Assembly: GCA_021838445.1 (NCBI GenBank)
Contig: JAKCDU010000001.1
Location: 178,907 to 242,906, forward strand
Source of the DNA: Actinomycetes bacterium
Lineage (GTDB): Bacteria > Actinomycetota > Acidimicrobiia > Acidimicrobiales > Palsa-688
DNA length: 64,000 nt
Reading direction: 5' to 3'
Positions within the stretch are counted from its first letter, which is position 1; the number at the start of each line of letters is the position of its first letter. The position numbers and the translations under genes are program-made. The notes beneath the pieces are model-generated. The model saw only the letters and a program-made list of their open reading frames with translations, ran no database searches and had not been told where the DNA came from. This document shows, one piece after another, positions 48,442 through 59,317 of the stretch.

Positions 48442-50187
48442 CTATCGCCGGACGCGGGCCCGGGTGGGTGATGGCTGCGGGCGCGGCGCGGCTCCGGCCA
48501 GCAGTTCGGCGGCGTGTTGGCGGGCCGAGGCACTGTCGGGGCGACCGGAGAGCATGCGGGCCAGCTCCACCACCCGCTCCTCCCCCGCCACCGCTCGGGC
48601 GGTGGCCACGGTGCGCGCCGCCCGGCTCGAGCCGATCACGTCCTTGGTGACCGCCAGATGGGAGGTGGCGAAGGCCGCGACCTGGGCCAGGTGGGTGACC
48701 ACCAGCACCTGGTGGCCCGCCCCCAGCGCGGCGAGGGCCTGGCCGACGGCCACCGCGGCCTCGCCTCCGATGCCGGCGTCCACCTCGTCGAATATCAACG
48801 TCTCGGGGTCGTCGCCGCCCTGCTCGGAGGGCTGGGCGGTGGCCGGGCCCACGACCAGACGGGCGGCCAGCATGGCTCGGGACAGCTCCCCTCCCGAGGC
48901 GACCCGGGCGAGCGGCAGCCGCGGCTGGCCGGGGTTGGCGGCCAGCATCCAGGTGACGTTCTCGCCGGCGTCGTCGTCGCCCACCTCGATGCTGAAGCGG
49001 GCTCTGGGCATGGCCAGGGCGCGCAGCTCCTTCTCGACGGCGGCGCCCAACCGGGACGCGGCCCGCCGCCGCTCGTCGCGCAACCTCGTCGACGCCTCGC
49101 CCAGCTCGGCCCGGGCCCGGGCCAGCTCGGCGTCGAGCTCGGCGGCCCGGCGGTCGTGGGAGGCCAGCTGCTCGACCTGGTGGCGCAGGACGGCGCCGTA
49201 GGACAGGACCTCGGCCAGGCTGCCCCCGTATTTGCGCCTGAGCTCGGTGAGGACCCGCCGGCGCTCGCCGATGGCGGCCAACCGCCCGGGGTCGCTCTCC
49301 ACCGATTCGGCCATCCGGCGAGCTTCGCCGGCCACCTCGCTCAGCTCGTCCTGAAGCCCGCTCAGGCGATCCCTCAAGGCCTCGAGGGGGCGGCGTGCGG
49401 CGGTCGTTGACAACGCCAGGCCGAGAGAGTCGATGGCGCCCCCGTCCCCGGTCAGGGCCGCCCATGCTGCCCGGGCGGCGTCGGTCACGCCGGCCGCATC
49501 GGCCAGCAGCTCTTCCTCGCGCTGCAGGTGAGCGTCCTCGTCGGGATCACTGAGGCCGGCGCGGTCGATCTCCTCGAGCTGGTAGGTGAGCAGGTCCAGC
49601 TGGCGGGCCCGTTCGCGGGGGTCGCCGCCCAGCGCGTCGCGCTCCTGTTCGAGCCGGCGTATCCGGCCCCGCAGGCTTCTGACCTCGGCGACATCGATGT
49701 GGCCGCCCCGGTCCAGGGCGTCGCGCTGGGCGGCGGGGGACAAAAGCGACTGGTGGGCGTTCTGGCCGTGGATGTCGACCAGCGCCCGGCCCATCTCGGC
49801 CAGGCGGGCGGCCGAGACCATCTGGCCGTCGGCGTAGCACCGGGACCTTCCCGAGGCCGGTACCACCCGGGTCAGGACCACCTCCAGGCTGCCGTCGGGC
49901 ACCTCGTCGCAACCCTGCCCCGGCCCCCCCGGGCCCGTCGGCCCGGTCGGTCCGGTCGGTCCGGTCGGTCTGGTCGGGGTCACGAAGCGACCTTCCACCC
50001 GGGCCTCTACGGTGCCCGGAGCCACCAGGGAAGGATCGGCGGGAGCTCCCGTCAGCAGGGAGATGGCGTCGACCAGGAGGGTCTTGCCGGCACCGGTCTC
50101 GCCGGTCAGAGCGGTCAGGCCGGACCCGAGCAGCACCGTCTGGTCGGCTATGACCCCCAGGTTGGTGACCCGAAGCTCGAGGAGCAC
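48442..50187 (-). CDS. recN: DNA repair protein RecN
   Basis: SMC-like ATPase of double-strand break repair. 581 residues: Walker A GETGAGKTL (29-37), coiled-coil arms (about 160-375), and C-terminal signature region LARVASGGELSRAMLAARLV, Walker B TLIFDEVDAGIGG and VVTHLAQVAAFA. Residues 71-92 are a collagen-like GPT repeat inserted in the first lobe. Order tlyA-nadK-recN is the usual actinobacterial one. Confidence 0.96.
   Translation of the reverse strand: MLLELRVTNLGVIADQTVLLGSGLTALTGETGAGKTLLVDAISLLTGAPADPSLVAPGTVEARVEGRFVTPTRPTGPTGPTGPTGPGGPGQGCDEVPDGSLEVVLTRVVPASGRSRCYADGQMVSAARLAEMGRALVDIHGQNAHQSLLSPAAQRDALDRGGHIDVAEVRSLRGRIRRLEQERDALGGDPRERARQLDLLTYQLEEIDRAGLSDPDEDAHLQREEELLADAAGVTDAARAAWAALTGDGGAIDSLGLALSTTAARRPLEALRDRLSGLQDELSEVAGEARRMAESVESDPGRLAAIGERRRVLTELRRKYGGSLAEVLSYGAVLRHQVEQLASHDRRAAELDAELARARAELGEASTRLRDERRRAASRLGAAVEKELRALAMPRARFSIEVGDDDAGENVTWMLAANPGQPRLPLARVASGGELSRAMLAARLVVGPATAQPSEQGGDDPETLIFDEVDAGIGGEAAVAVGQALAALGAGHQVLVVTHLAQVAAFATSHLAVTKDVIGSSRAARTVATARAVAGEERVVELARMLSGRPDSASARQHAAELLAGAAPRPQPSPTRARVRR
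49923..49979. repeat. 9-bp tandem repeat inside recN
   Basis: GGTCGGTCC-type units repeat about five times and encode TGPTGPTGPTGPGGPG. The unit is a multiple of three, so copy-number change would not shift the frame. Confidence 0.8.
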
Positions 50188-50192
50188 GCCGG

Positions 50193-51029
50193 TCAGCGGT
50201 CCTTCAGGTTGAACTTGCTCTTGAGGATCTGATGGAAGTCGCGCTCACCGAAGGTCACGAGGAGGGCGTCGTTGCGTCCCCGCCGGCAGTTGAGTGACTC
50301 GCCGGGGGCCAGGGTGGCCGAGTGCCAGCCGTCGACCACCGCGTTGACGGGCTGGTCACCGGCCGCGGTCACGGTCACCACCTCGTCGGCGTCGAGTACC
50401 AGGGAGCGGTCGAAGAGCATGTGGGGGGCGACCGGAGTGAGGATCTGGACTCGGGCCCGGGGCGAGACGATCGGTCCGCGGGCCGAGAGGTTGTAGGCCG
50501 TCGATCCGGTTGGGGTCGACAGGATCAACGAGTCGGAGGCGAAGGTGAGGAAGGGGGCGCCGTTCACCCTCACCTCGGTGTGCATGGTGTGGCCCACCTG
50601 GGTGCGCTGCAGCACCACGTCGTTGAGGGCGTTCTGGGTGGGCGCTGGAGGGTCGCCGTGGGGGGAGGTGAAGCTCACCTCCAGGGTCATGCGGGACTCG
50701 ACCTGGTAGTCGCCGGCCAGGAACCGGGACAGGGCGGAGCGCAGGCCGGGGGGCTCGGCCACCGTCAGGTAGCCCAGGTGACCGAGATTGACGCCCAGCA
50801 CGGGCAGGTGCTCGCCGCAGACCAGGTCTACGGTGCGCAGCATCGTGCCATCGCCTCCGAGGCTCACGGCCAGGTCCCATCCGGTCGGCTCGTCCAGGTA
50901 GTCCGGATCGGCCCCGGTGGGGTGGATCTCGAAGCTGTGGCCCACCTCTCTCAGCCACTCCCCTGTTTCCTTGGCCAGGGCTTCGGCGCCTTCGCGTCGA
51001 CCGTTGACCACGAACCCGATGATGGCCAT
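50193..51029 (-). CDS. nadK: NAD kinase
   Basis: Phosphorylates NAD to NADP. 278 residues: catalytic GGDGTMLRTV, the NE/D motif as QNALNDVVLQR, and TPTGSTAYNLSARGPIVSP, the NAD-binding glycine-rich loop. GVNLGHLGYLT is also typical. It shares one base with the tlyA stop. Confidence 0.97.
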   Translation of the reverse strand: MAIIGFVVNGRREGAEALAKETGEWLREVGHSFEIHPTGADPDYLDEPTGWDLAVSLGGDGTMLRTVDLVCGEHLPVLGVNLGHLGYLTVAEPPGLRSALSRFLAGDYQVESRMTLEVSFTSPHGDPPAPTQNALNDVVLQRTQVGHTMHTEVRVNGAPFLTFASDSLILSTPTGSTAYNLSARGPIVSPRARVQILTPVAPHMLFDRSLVLDADEVVTVTAAGDQPVNAVVDGWHSATLAPGESLNCRRGRNDALLVTFGERDFHQILKSKFNLKDR

Positions 51030-51898
51030 CAGACGCCGGTCCCGCCGGTCCCGCCGGTTTGGGCGGCCTGGGCGGCCTGGGCGGCCTGCAGGGCGGTCTC
51101 GGCGTCGGCGGCGACCGCTTCAGGCGGACGGGGAGCGGTCCGGGCGCCGAGGGCGCGGAACCAAGTCAGGAACTCGACGTTGCCGTCGGCACCTCGCAGC
51201 GGCGAGACCATGGTTCCCATATTGGCCGCTCCGGCGGTCTCCATGGCGTTAATCGCCCCGGCCAGCGCCGACCTCCACACCTCGGGGTCGCGGATCACAC
51301 CCCGGCCCCGGGAGACCTCGGCCCGGCCGGCCTCGAACTGGGGCTTTACCAGGACCACCAGGTCTGCGTCGGCCTCGGCCAGGGCCAACAGGGCCGGAGC
51401 GACCGACCGCAGCGAGATGAACGACAGGTCGGCGACGACGAGGCCGAATCGCCGGTCGTGGCCCAATTGCCGGTCGCTGGTGGCCAAGGCCCGGATGTCG
51501 GTGCGCTCCCGTACCTCCACGCGAGGATCCCGCCGGAGTCGTTCGTGGAGCTGGCCCCGACCCACGTCGACGGCCACCACCCGGGCCGCGCCGTGCTGCA
51601 GGAGGCAGTCGGTGAAGCCACCCGTGGACGCCCCGGCGTCGAGTGCGACCCGGTCGGTCGGGTCGATTCCGAAGCCGACCAGGGCCGCTTCGAGCTTCTC
51701 GGCGCCCCGGCCGACGTAGCGCGGCGGCGGCCCGGTCAGGGTTAGGGGCTCCTCGGGGGCGACCAACCGGGAGGCCTTGGCCGCGGGCGAGCCGGCGACG
51801 AGCACCCTTCCTTCGTCCACCAGCCGCTGGGCGGAAGTCCTGCTGTCGGCCATCCCGCGCCGGACCAGTTCGGCGTCGAGGCGCCGGCGTCCGGCCAG
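51029..51898 (-). CDS. tlyA: TlyA-family rRNA 2'-O-methyltransferase, CTG start proposed
   Basis: TlyA methylates 16S and 23S rRNA riboses and affects capreomycin sensitivity in mycobacteria. An S4 domain leads into a Rossmann methyltransferase (VALDAGASTGGFTDCLLQHGA, VVADLSFISLRSV, LVKPQFEAGR). The only ATG (51853) would cut the S4 domain; in frame upstream is AGRRRLDAELVRRG, the normal family start, preceded by CTG 51898 and no ATG/GTG/TTG. The C-terminal tail (QAAQAAQAAQTGGTGGTGV) is an unusual repeat extension. It follows the preceding gene's stop after four bases. Confidence 0.92.
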   Translation of the reverse strand: MAGRRRLDAELVRRGMADSRTSAQRLVDEGRVLVAGSPAAKASRLVAPEEPLTLTGPPPRYVGRGAEKLEAALVGFGIDPTDRVALDAGASTGGFTDCLLQHGAARVVAVDVGRGQLHERLRRDPRVEVRERTDIRALATSDRQLGHDRRFGLVVADLSFISLRSVAPALLALAEADADLVVLVKPQFEAGRAEVSRGRGVIRDPEVWRSALAGAINAMETAGAANMGTMVSPLRGADGNVEFLTWFRALGARTAPRPPEAVAADAETALQAAQAAQAAQTGGTGGTGV

Positions 51899-51902
51899 CG
51901 GG

Positions 51903-52427
51903 TCAGCCCGCGGTCTTCTCGGGGGGTGTGGCGCCCGGTGAGCCCGACGCCCCGGTGGGCCGTGTGGCCGCCGCCTTCTTGGCCGCCGCCTTCTTGGCTG
52001 GAACCTTCTTGGCCGCCGCTTTCTCCCCCGGCGCCTTCCTGGCCGCCGCCTTCTTGGGCGGCGCCGTCCTGGCCGCCGCCGGCCCGGGGGAGGCCGCCCC
52101 AGCCGGGCCCGGGGCGGCCGGGACCCCGCTCGACGGGGACGCCAGGTGGCCGCTCAGCCGCTGCTCCAGCTCGGCCAGGTCGGCTTTGGTGGCCAAGCCG
52201 AGGGCGGCCAGCTGGCTCTGGATCTCCCGGCGGATGGCCCCGGCCAGTTGCTCGGTGCCCTTGCGGCCGCTTTCGACCAGGTCCTCCAGGGCGTCCTGGG
52301 CTCTACCCTGGGTACCCTCCCCAGCCCGGGAAAGCTCCCGCAGGAACTCCTCGGCCTTGGCCCGGGCCGCCTCGATCAAATCGGCGCCGGCGTCCTGGAC
52401 CTTCCGCAGCCTCTCATCGCGAACCAT
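51903..52427 (-). CDS. Helical protein with Ala/Lys-rich histone-like tail
   Basis: A 174-residue protein. Residues 1-90 are a long amphipathic helix region (RLRKVQDAGADLIEAARAKAEEFLRELSRAGEG ... KADLAELEQRL) reminiscent of phasins or apolipoprotein-like proteins. Residues 110-165 are a KKAAA-rich tail like those of histone-like HupB and HBHA. DNA- or surface-binding is plausible but unproven. The ATG 52427 has a leaderless -10. It sits directly upstream of tlyA, where M. tuberculosis has the small gene Rv1693. Confidence 0.7.
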   Translation of the reverse strand: MVRDERLRKVQDAGADLIEAARAKAEEFLRELSRAGEGTQGRAQDALEDLVESGRKGTEQLAGAIRREIQSQLAALGLATKADLAELEQRLSGHLASPSSGVPAAPGPAGAASPGPAAARTAPPKKAAARKAPGEKAAAKKVPAKKAAAKKAAATRPTGASGSPGATPPEKTAG

Positions 52428-52433
52428 GATCAG

Positions 52434-52439
52434 AGGATA
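52434..52439 (-). promoter_or_regulatory. -10 hexamer for leaderless transcript of the Ala/Lys-tailed gene
   Basis: On the minus strand TATCCT ends 6 bases before ATG 52427. Confidence 0.6.
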
Positions 52440-52446
52440 ACGCCGT

Positions 52447-53211
52447 TCAGCCCCCGGCGGGCCGATCGAGCACGACTCCGACGGCACCGGCCAGGTCATC
52501 GGCGCTAACCGCCGGTTCGGGTACCACCGGCAGGTCTCGGCGGCTGGTCACCCCGCTCAGCACCAGGGCGAACGGGGCCCCGACTCGGCTGGCGAACGCC
52601 CCGTCGGTCTCGGCCCGGTCCCCGACCACCATGTCCGGCGGCCCGTAGCGTTGGCGGACCAGGTCGGCCATGGCCGCCTCCGGCTTACCGGCCACCGACG
52701 GGCTGCGTCCCGACCCCACCTGCAGGTAGGCGACGAGCGCGCCGGCGCCGGGTTCGGGACCGTTGGGGGTGGGGAACGTGGCGTCAGTGTTGGTGGCGAC
52801 GAACCGGGCCCCGTTTCGGATGGCCCCCGCCGCTTCGGACAGCAGCGCGAAATCCAGCTCGAGACTGCGGCCCACCACGACCGTGTCCGGCTCGTCAGTC
52901 ATGGGGACCACCTCGGCGCGGCGGGCCTCGAGGGCCTCCTGGATGCCCGGGCCTCCGACGAAGGCCACCCGCTCCCCCGCCGCCACCAGGGTCGCCGCGG
53001 CCTGGGCCGAGGTGGCCAGCTCCTCGGCCTCGACCCCGATGCCGGCCCGGGCCAACCGCGTGACGTAGTCGGCCACGGTAGGGGTCGAGTTGTTGGTGAC
53101 GAAGACCACCCGGTGGCCCCCGGCCCGCAGCCGGGTGATGGCATCAGCCGAGCCGGGGATGGCCTGGCCGGCCAACCAGACCACCCCGTCGAGATCGAGG
53201 ACCCAGAGCAT
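52447..53211 (-). CDS. HAD-superfamily phosphatase, NagD/phosphoglycolate type
   Basis: A 254-residue hydrolase (Rv1692-like). HAD motif I is LWVLDLDGVVWLAG at the N-terminus, motif II VVFVTNNST, and motifs III/IV are in AGKPEAAMADLV and VVGDRAETDGAFA. The mid-domain cap is of NagD type, and M. tuberculosis Rv1692 is a glycerol-phosphate phosphatase; the substrate here is not shown. ATG 53211 with a -10 seven bases before is preferred over GTG 53232. Confidence 0.88.
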   Translation of the reverse strand: MLWVLDLDGVVWLAGQAIPGSADAITRLRAGGHRVVFVTNNSTPTVADYVTRLARAGIGVEAEELATSAQAAATLVAAGERVAFVGGPGIQEALEARRAEVVPMTDEPDTVVVGRSLELDFALLSEAAGAIRNGARFVATNTDATFPTPNGPEPGAGALVAYLQVGSGRSPSVAGKPEAAMADLVRQRYGPPDMVVGDRAETDGAFASRVGAPFALVLSGVTSRRDLPVVPEPAVSADDLAGAVGVVLDRPAGG

Positions 53212-53218
53212 CGCGCCG

Positions 53219-53224
53219 ACCCTA
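53219..53224 (-). promoter_or_regulatory. -10 hexamer for leaderless HAD-phosphatase transcript
   Basis: On the minus strand TAGGGT ends 7 bases before ATG 53211. Confidence 0.55.
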
Positions 53225-53262
53225 GCGGCCACCCGGACCGGGATCTGCTACGCAATGAGGCC

Positions 53263-54462
53263 GTGCCCCGCTTCCAACCTTTCCCCGGTCTCCGCTACTC
53301 GCTGTCGCACATCCGCTCCCTGGATGATGTGGTCTGCCCCCCCTACGACGTCATCTCCGACAGTGATCGGTTGGCCCTCGAGGCGCGCAGCCCCTCCAAC
53401 GTGGTGCGCCTCGAGCTGCCCCACGACGACGGGTCCGGGGACCGCTACCAGCGGGCCCGGGAGCTGCTCGACTCGTGGCGGGACGGAGGGGTGCTGCATC
53501 GCGACCCCCAGCCGTACTTCTACGGATACCGCATGACGTTCACCGATCCCGCCGGGCGGCCGTCCCGCACTCTCGGGGTCATCGGAGCGCTCGGGCTCGA
53601 ACCGCCGGGGCAGGGCATACTTCCCCACGAGGAGACCACGCCGAAGGCCAAGACCGACCGGCTCGAGCTGCTGCGGGCCACCCGGGCCAACCTGTCGCCG
53701 ATCTGGGGATTGTCCCCCGGCACCGGGCTATCGGCCCACATCAAGCCGCCCGACCATCCCGTGGAGCGGGTCACCGACGACGACGGGATCGTCCACGAGG
53801 CGTGGCCCATCTCCGACCCCGGCCAGCTGGTGGCCATCAGCGCCGCCGTCGAGTCGGCGCCGGTGCTGATCGCCGACGGCCACCACCGGTTCGAGACCGC
53901 CCTGAACTATCGGGCCGAGCGGCGCGCCGCCGGCCTGGAAGTACCCGACGACGACTGGGTCATGGCCCTGGTCGTCGAGTTGACCGAGGACCAGCTCACG
54001 GTGCAGGCCATCCACCGGCTGCTGGTCGGCCTACCCGACGGGTTCGACCTGGCCGATGCGCTCGGCGAATGGTTCGACATCACCCCCACCGGACCGGTCG
54101 ACCACACCATCCTGGAGCGTATGGACGAGGCCGAGGCCCTGGCCGTGCTGACCCCGGCACAGGCCTATCTGGCCCGCCCCCTCCCGGGCACCTCGGAGGC
54201 GGCGACCCACGACCTCGACTCCAGTCGCCTCGACGTGGCCCTGGCCGGGCTGCCCCCCCACCAGCTGGTGTACCAGCACGGCTGGGACCATTGCGCCGCC
54301 GCGGTCGCCTCGGGCCACGCCTCGGCGTCAGTCCTGCTGCGCCCCGCCACCGTGGAGCAGATCGCCGCCATAAGCCACGGCGGGGTCCGCATGCCGCCCA
54401 AAACGACCTTCTTCTGGCCCAAGCCGCGAACCGGCGCGGTAATCCGGGAGCTGCTCGGCTGA
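53263..54462 (+). CDS. DUF1015 family protein
   Basis: A 399-residue member of DUF1015 (HTH-like name in some databases is misleading). Conserved start RFQPFPGLRYS ... DVVCPPYDVIS, then PYFYGYRMTF, GILPHEETTPKAKTDRLELL and VLIADGHHRFETAL, where the ADGHHR motif is the family hallmark. The role is unknown; relatives often sit near serine or nucleotide metabolism genes. GTG 53263 is the chosen start; longer open frames overlap the divergent gene. Confidence 0.9.
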   Translation: MPRFQPFPGLRYSLSHIRSLDDVVCPPYDVISDSDRLALEARSPSNVVRLELPHDDGSGDRYQRARELLDSWRDGGVLHRDPQPYFYGYRMTFTDPAGRPSRTLGVIGALGLEPPGQGILPHEETTPKAKTDRLELLRATRANLSPIWGLSPGTGLSAHIKPPDHPVERVTDDDGIVHEAWPISDPGQLVAISAAVESAPVLIADGHHRFETALNYRAERRAAGLEVPDDDWVMALVVELTEDQLTVQAIHRLLVGLPDGFDLADALGEWFDITPTGPVDHTILERMDEAEALAVLTPAQAYLARPLPGTSEAATHDLDSSRLDVALAGLPPHQLVYQHGWDHCAAAVASGHASASVLLRPATVEQIAAISHGGVRMPPKTTFFWPKPRTGAVIRELLG

Positions 54463-54574
54463 GGGCCGCTATTCTGCGGAAACTCTCAGGAAGGGCTCAG
54501 GGTTCGTTAGGGTCCGGCGGCCAGATTGAGGGTCAAACGACGGGCCTGGCACCTCCTCCGCCGGTCCTTCTAGT

Positions 54575-54611
54575 CCGAGAGCCGCCTGTTTCCGCTGCAG
54601 GCGGCTCTCGG
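54575..54611. terminator. Bidirectional terminator between the DUF1015 gene and korB
   Basis: CCGAGAGCCGCCTG pairs perfectly over 14 bp with CAGGCGGCTCTCGG around a 9-base loop, 18 bases beyond the minus-strand korB stop. Convergent placement suggests it serves both genes. The preceding about 110 bases show nothing notable. Confidence 0.75.
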
Positions 54612-54628
54612 CGCGTCAGGGGTTCTGT

Positions 54629-55648
54629 CTAGCCCACTGTCCAGGTCGAGCCCGAGTGGAGCAGGGCAGCCAGATCCGCGGGTCCCTTGGCCTCCGCGGC
54701 GGCGAATATCTGGCTGTTCACCAGGGCCCCGTAATCGGGCCTCTCCACGGCGCGGAACACCCCGATCGGTGTGGGGCTGGTGGGACCCGACGCCAGGCGG
54801 GACAGCGCGAAGGCGACGCTCGGATCGGGGTTGTGGGCATCGTGGACGTGGAGGGCGTCTTCGCCCACGTCGGCGACCTCGACGATGCGGGCCGACCCAC
54901 CGTCCATGACCACCCCCCGTTCCCCCTCGGGTCCGAACCGGATGGGTTGGCCGTGCAGGAGGGGGATGAGCATGTTGGGCCGGGCGTCCTTGGACGTGAT
55001 CTGCTCGAAAGCGCCGTCGTTGAAGACGTTGCAGTTCTGGTAGACCTCGACCAGCGCCGCCCCCCGGTGCTCGTAGGCGGCCCGGAACGTCTCCATCATG
55101 TGCTTGCGCTCCATGTCGTGGGTCCGGGCCACGAAGGTTGCCTCCGCCCCCAGAGCCAGGGACACCGGGTTGTAAGGGTGGTCGAGCGAACCGAACGGGG
55201 TCGACTTGGTGACCTTGCCGGTCTCGGACGTCGGCGAGTACTGGCCCTTGGTCAGACCGTAGATCTGGTTGTTGAACAAGATGATGGTCAGGTTGACGTT
55301 GCGGCGCAGCGCGTGGAGCAGATGGTTGCCCCCGATGGACAAGGCGTCACCGTCACCGGTGATCACCCACACGTGCAGGTCGGGGCGGCTAACGGCGATA
55401 CCCGTAGCCACCGCCGGCGCTCGGCCGTGGATGGAGTGCATCCCGTAGGTGTTCATGTAGTAGGGGAAGCGGGAGCTGCACCCGATACCCGATACGAAGA
55501 CGGTGTCCTCCCGGCGGGCACCGAGGTCGGGCATCAACATCTGCACCGCGGTCAGGATGGAGTAGTCCCCGCAACCTGGGCACCAGCGGATCTCCTGGTC
55601 GGAGGTCCAGTCCTTCTTGGTGGTCACCGGGACGGCTACGTCGGTCAT
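54629..55648 (-). CDS. korB: 2-oxoacid:ferredoxin oxidoreductase, beta subunit
   Basis: Thiamine-diphosphate subunit of KorAB, which oxidises 2-oxoglutarate (or another 2-oxoacid) to the CoA ester with ferredoxin. 339 residues: RWCPGCGDYSIL, SGIGCSSRFPYYMNTYGMHSIHGR, and the TPP motif GDGDALSIGGNHLLHALRRN with NNQIYGLTKGQYSPTS. Order korA then korB matches M. tuberculosis Rv2455c-Rv2454c. It follows korA by 17 bases. Confidence 0.95.
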   Translation of the reverse strand: MTDVAVPVTTKKDWTSDQEIRWCPGCGDYSILTAVQMLMPDLGARREDTVFVSGIGCSSRFPYYMNTYGMHSIHGRAPAVATGIAVSRPDLHVWVITGDGDALSIGGNHLLHALRRNVNLTIILFNNQIYGLTKGQYSPTSETGKVTKSTPFGSLDHPYNPVSLALGAEATFVARTHDMERKHMMETFRAAYEHRGAALVEVYQNCNVFNDGAFEQITSKDARPNMLIPLLHGQPIRFGPEGERGVVMDGGSARIVEVADVGEDALHVHDAHNPDPSVAFALSRLASGPTSPTPIGVFRAVERPDYGALVNSQIFAAAEAKGPADLAALLHSGSTWTVG

Positions 55649-55665
55649 GTCGGCTTGGCTCTCTT

Positions 55666-57573
<1,908 letters not shown>

Positions 57574-57579
57574 GTTCCA

Positions 57580-57585
57580 AGTTTA
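57580..57585 (-). promoter_or_regulatory. -10 hexamer for leaderless korAB transcript
   Basis: On the minus strand TAAACT ends 6 bases before ATG 57573. Confidence 0.6.
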
Positions 57586-57617
57586 CGGGCCGCGGACCCC
57601 TGGACACATGTTTGCGC

Positions 57618-58667
57618 TCAGGCGATGGTGATGCTCTCATCGAGGTAGACGTCCTGTATGGCGTTCAACAGGGCTATACCGTCACGAGTCGGACGTTGGA
57701 ACGCCTTTCGTCCGGAGATCAGCCCGGCTCCTCCGGCCCGCTTGTTGATCACCGCGGTGCGGACGGCTTGGGCCAGGTCGGTGTCGCCCTTGGACTCCCC
57801 GCCGCTGTTGATGAGGGGGATACGACCCATGTAGCAGTTGACGAGCTGCCAGCGGGTGAGGTCGATGGGATTGTCGGTGGTGAGGTGGTCGTAGACCAGC
57901 GGGTCGGTGCGACCGAACCCTATGGCTGTGTAACCCCCGTTGTTCTCCGCCTGCTTCTGCTTGATGATGTCGGCTTCGATGGTCACGCCCAGATGGTTGG
58001 CCTGACCGGTCAGGTCGGCTGACAGGGAGTAGTCGACCCCGTCCTTCTTGAATGCATCGTTGCGCAGGTAGCACCAAAGGACGGTGAACAGCCCGAGGTC
58101 GTGGGCCTCCTGGAACGCCTCGGAGACCTCCTGGATCTGGCGGGTGGCGTGCTCCGAGCCGTAGTAGATGGTAGCGCCGACCCCCGCCGCTCCGAGGTCG
58201 TAGGCCTGGCGCGGCGAGGCGAACATGACCTGGTCGTACTGGCTCGGATAGGTCAGGAGCTCGTTGTGGTTGAGCTTGACGATGAACGGGATCTTGTGGG
58301 CGTAGCGCCGCCCCACCGTACCGAGCACCCCGACGGTCGTGGCCACCGCGTTACAGCCCCCCTCGATGGCCAGCTCCACGATGTTCTTGGGATCGAAATA
58401 GGCCGGATTGCGGGCGAACGACGCCGCGCCGGAGTGCTCTATCCCCTGGTCCACCGGAAGGATGGACAGGTAGCCGGTGTGCGCCAGCCGGCCGTGGCCG
58501 TACATGGCCTGCAAGTTGCGCAGGACCTGGATGGGTCGGTCCGTCCAGCTCATGACCTCGTCGATGTGGTCGCCGCCGGGCAGGACGAGGTCGTCGCGGG
58601 CGATGCCCTTGCACTGGTGGGAGAGCAGCTCGTCGGCGTCGTCACCGAGCAACTGGTGCAGGTCCAT
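57618..58667 (-). CDS. Class I fructose-bisphosphate aldolase (DhnA/FbaB type)
   Basis: Schiff-base aldolase of glycolysis and gluconeogenesis, 349 residues. Family blocks: [41 protein letters not shown], and the C-terminal [19 protein letters not shown]. It is unrelated in fold detail to the zinc-dependent class II enzyme. GAGGAGTCC lies before the ATG, so this gene has a normal leader. Confidence 0.92.
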   Translation of the reverse strand: MDLHQLLGDDADELLSHQCKGIARDDLVLPGGDHIDEVMSWTDRPIQVLRNLQAMYGHGRLAHTGYLSILPVDQGIEHSGAASFARNPAYFDPKNIVELAIEGGCNAVATTVGVLGTVGRRYAHKIPFIVKLNHNELLTYPSQYDQVMFASPRQAYDLGAAGVGATIYYGSEHATRQIQEVSEAFQEAHDLGLFTVLWCYLRNDAFKKDGVDYSLSADLTGQANHLGVTIEADIIKQKQAENNGGYTAIGFGRTDPLVYDHLTTDNPIDLTRWQLVNCYMGRIPLINSGGESKGDTDLAQAVRTAVINKRAGGAGLISGRKAFQRPTRDGIALLNAIQDVYLDESITIA

Positions 58668-58724
58668 GACTTGGACTCCTCGAGGGTTGGGGGCTGGTTA
58701 GCCGGCCGACGGTGCGGATGCAGC

Positions 58725-59147
58725 CTAGGCGCGCCGTCGGGACGCCGGACCGGGTCTTTCTACCCCAAGTAGAGGTGCGCTCATGCCTGCGTCCCGGCTG
58801 ATATCGGCTTCGCTCAGCACGATGATGGCCTCCTCGAGCAGGGCCGCCACCCGACGCTGGGCCGAGGCCCGCACGACGTTGGTGGCCACCACTTCGGTAC
58901 GGCTCTGGGTCAGCCCGCCGGCCCTGAAGAAGCGGCGCCTGACCCGGCCGAGCACCGCCACTTCGGTGCCCGCATCGAGCCCCGAGGCGAAAGCCGGCGC
59001 GTCGGGCCACTGAACCGGAACCGGCTCGGCGGGTCCGTCCGGTCGCCTGACGGTGACCTCCAAGGACAGAAGTCGGCTCCCCGATGGGAGGACCACGTCT
59101 TGGGCCGGCCGAGCCAGCACACCGTAGAGAAAGACCACATTGACCAT
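58725..59147 (-). CDS. Single-stranded DNA-binding-like OB-fold protein
   Basis: A 140-residue protein with an SSB-type OB-fold: VNVVFLYGVLARPAQDVVLPSGSRLLSLEVTVRR, then GTEVAVLGRVRRRFFRAGG. It lacks the acidic SSB C-terminal tail, so it is likely an accessory paralogue and not the housekeeping SSB. AGGAGG eight bases before ATG 59147 decides the start over GTG 59156. Confidence 0.7.
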   Translation of the reverse strand: MVNVVFLYGVLARPAQDVVLPSGSRLLSLEVTVRRPDGPAEPVPVQWPDAPAFASGLDAGTEVAVLGRVRRRFFRAGGLTQSRTEVVATNVVRASAQRRVAALLEEAIIVLSEADISRDAGMSAPLLGVERPGPASRRRA

Positions 59148-59317
59148 CGGGGGCACCTCCTGGGAGCGTCAGACGTCGCGGCCGCGGTCAGCGGCGAGGC
59201 GCCCCGCCGGCTAGCGCCGAGGTGCACCACTGAAGCTACGAGGAGGGTGTGACCGTTCCGGGTGGGCCGGCGGTCGGCCGGGGCGGAGCGGTACCGACCC
59301 CTGACCCGGTGGTCGCG

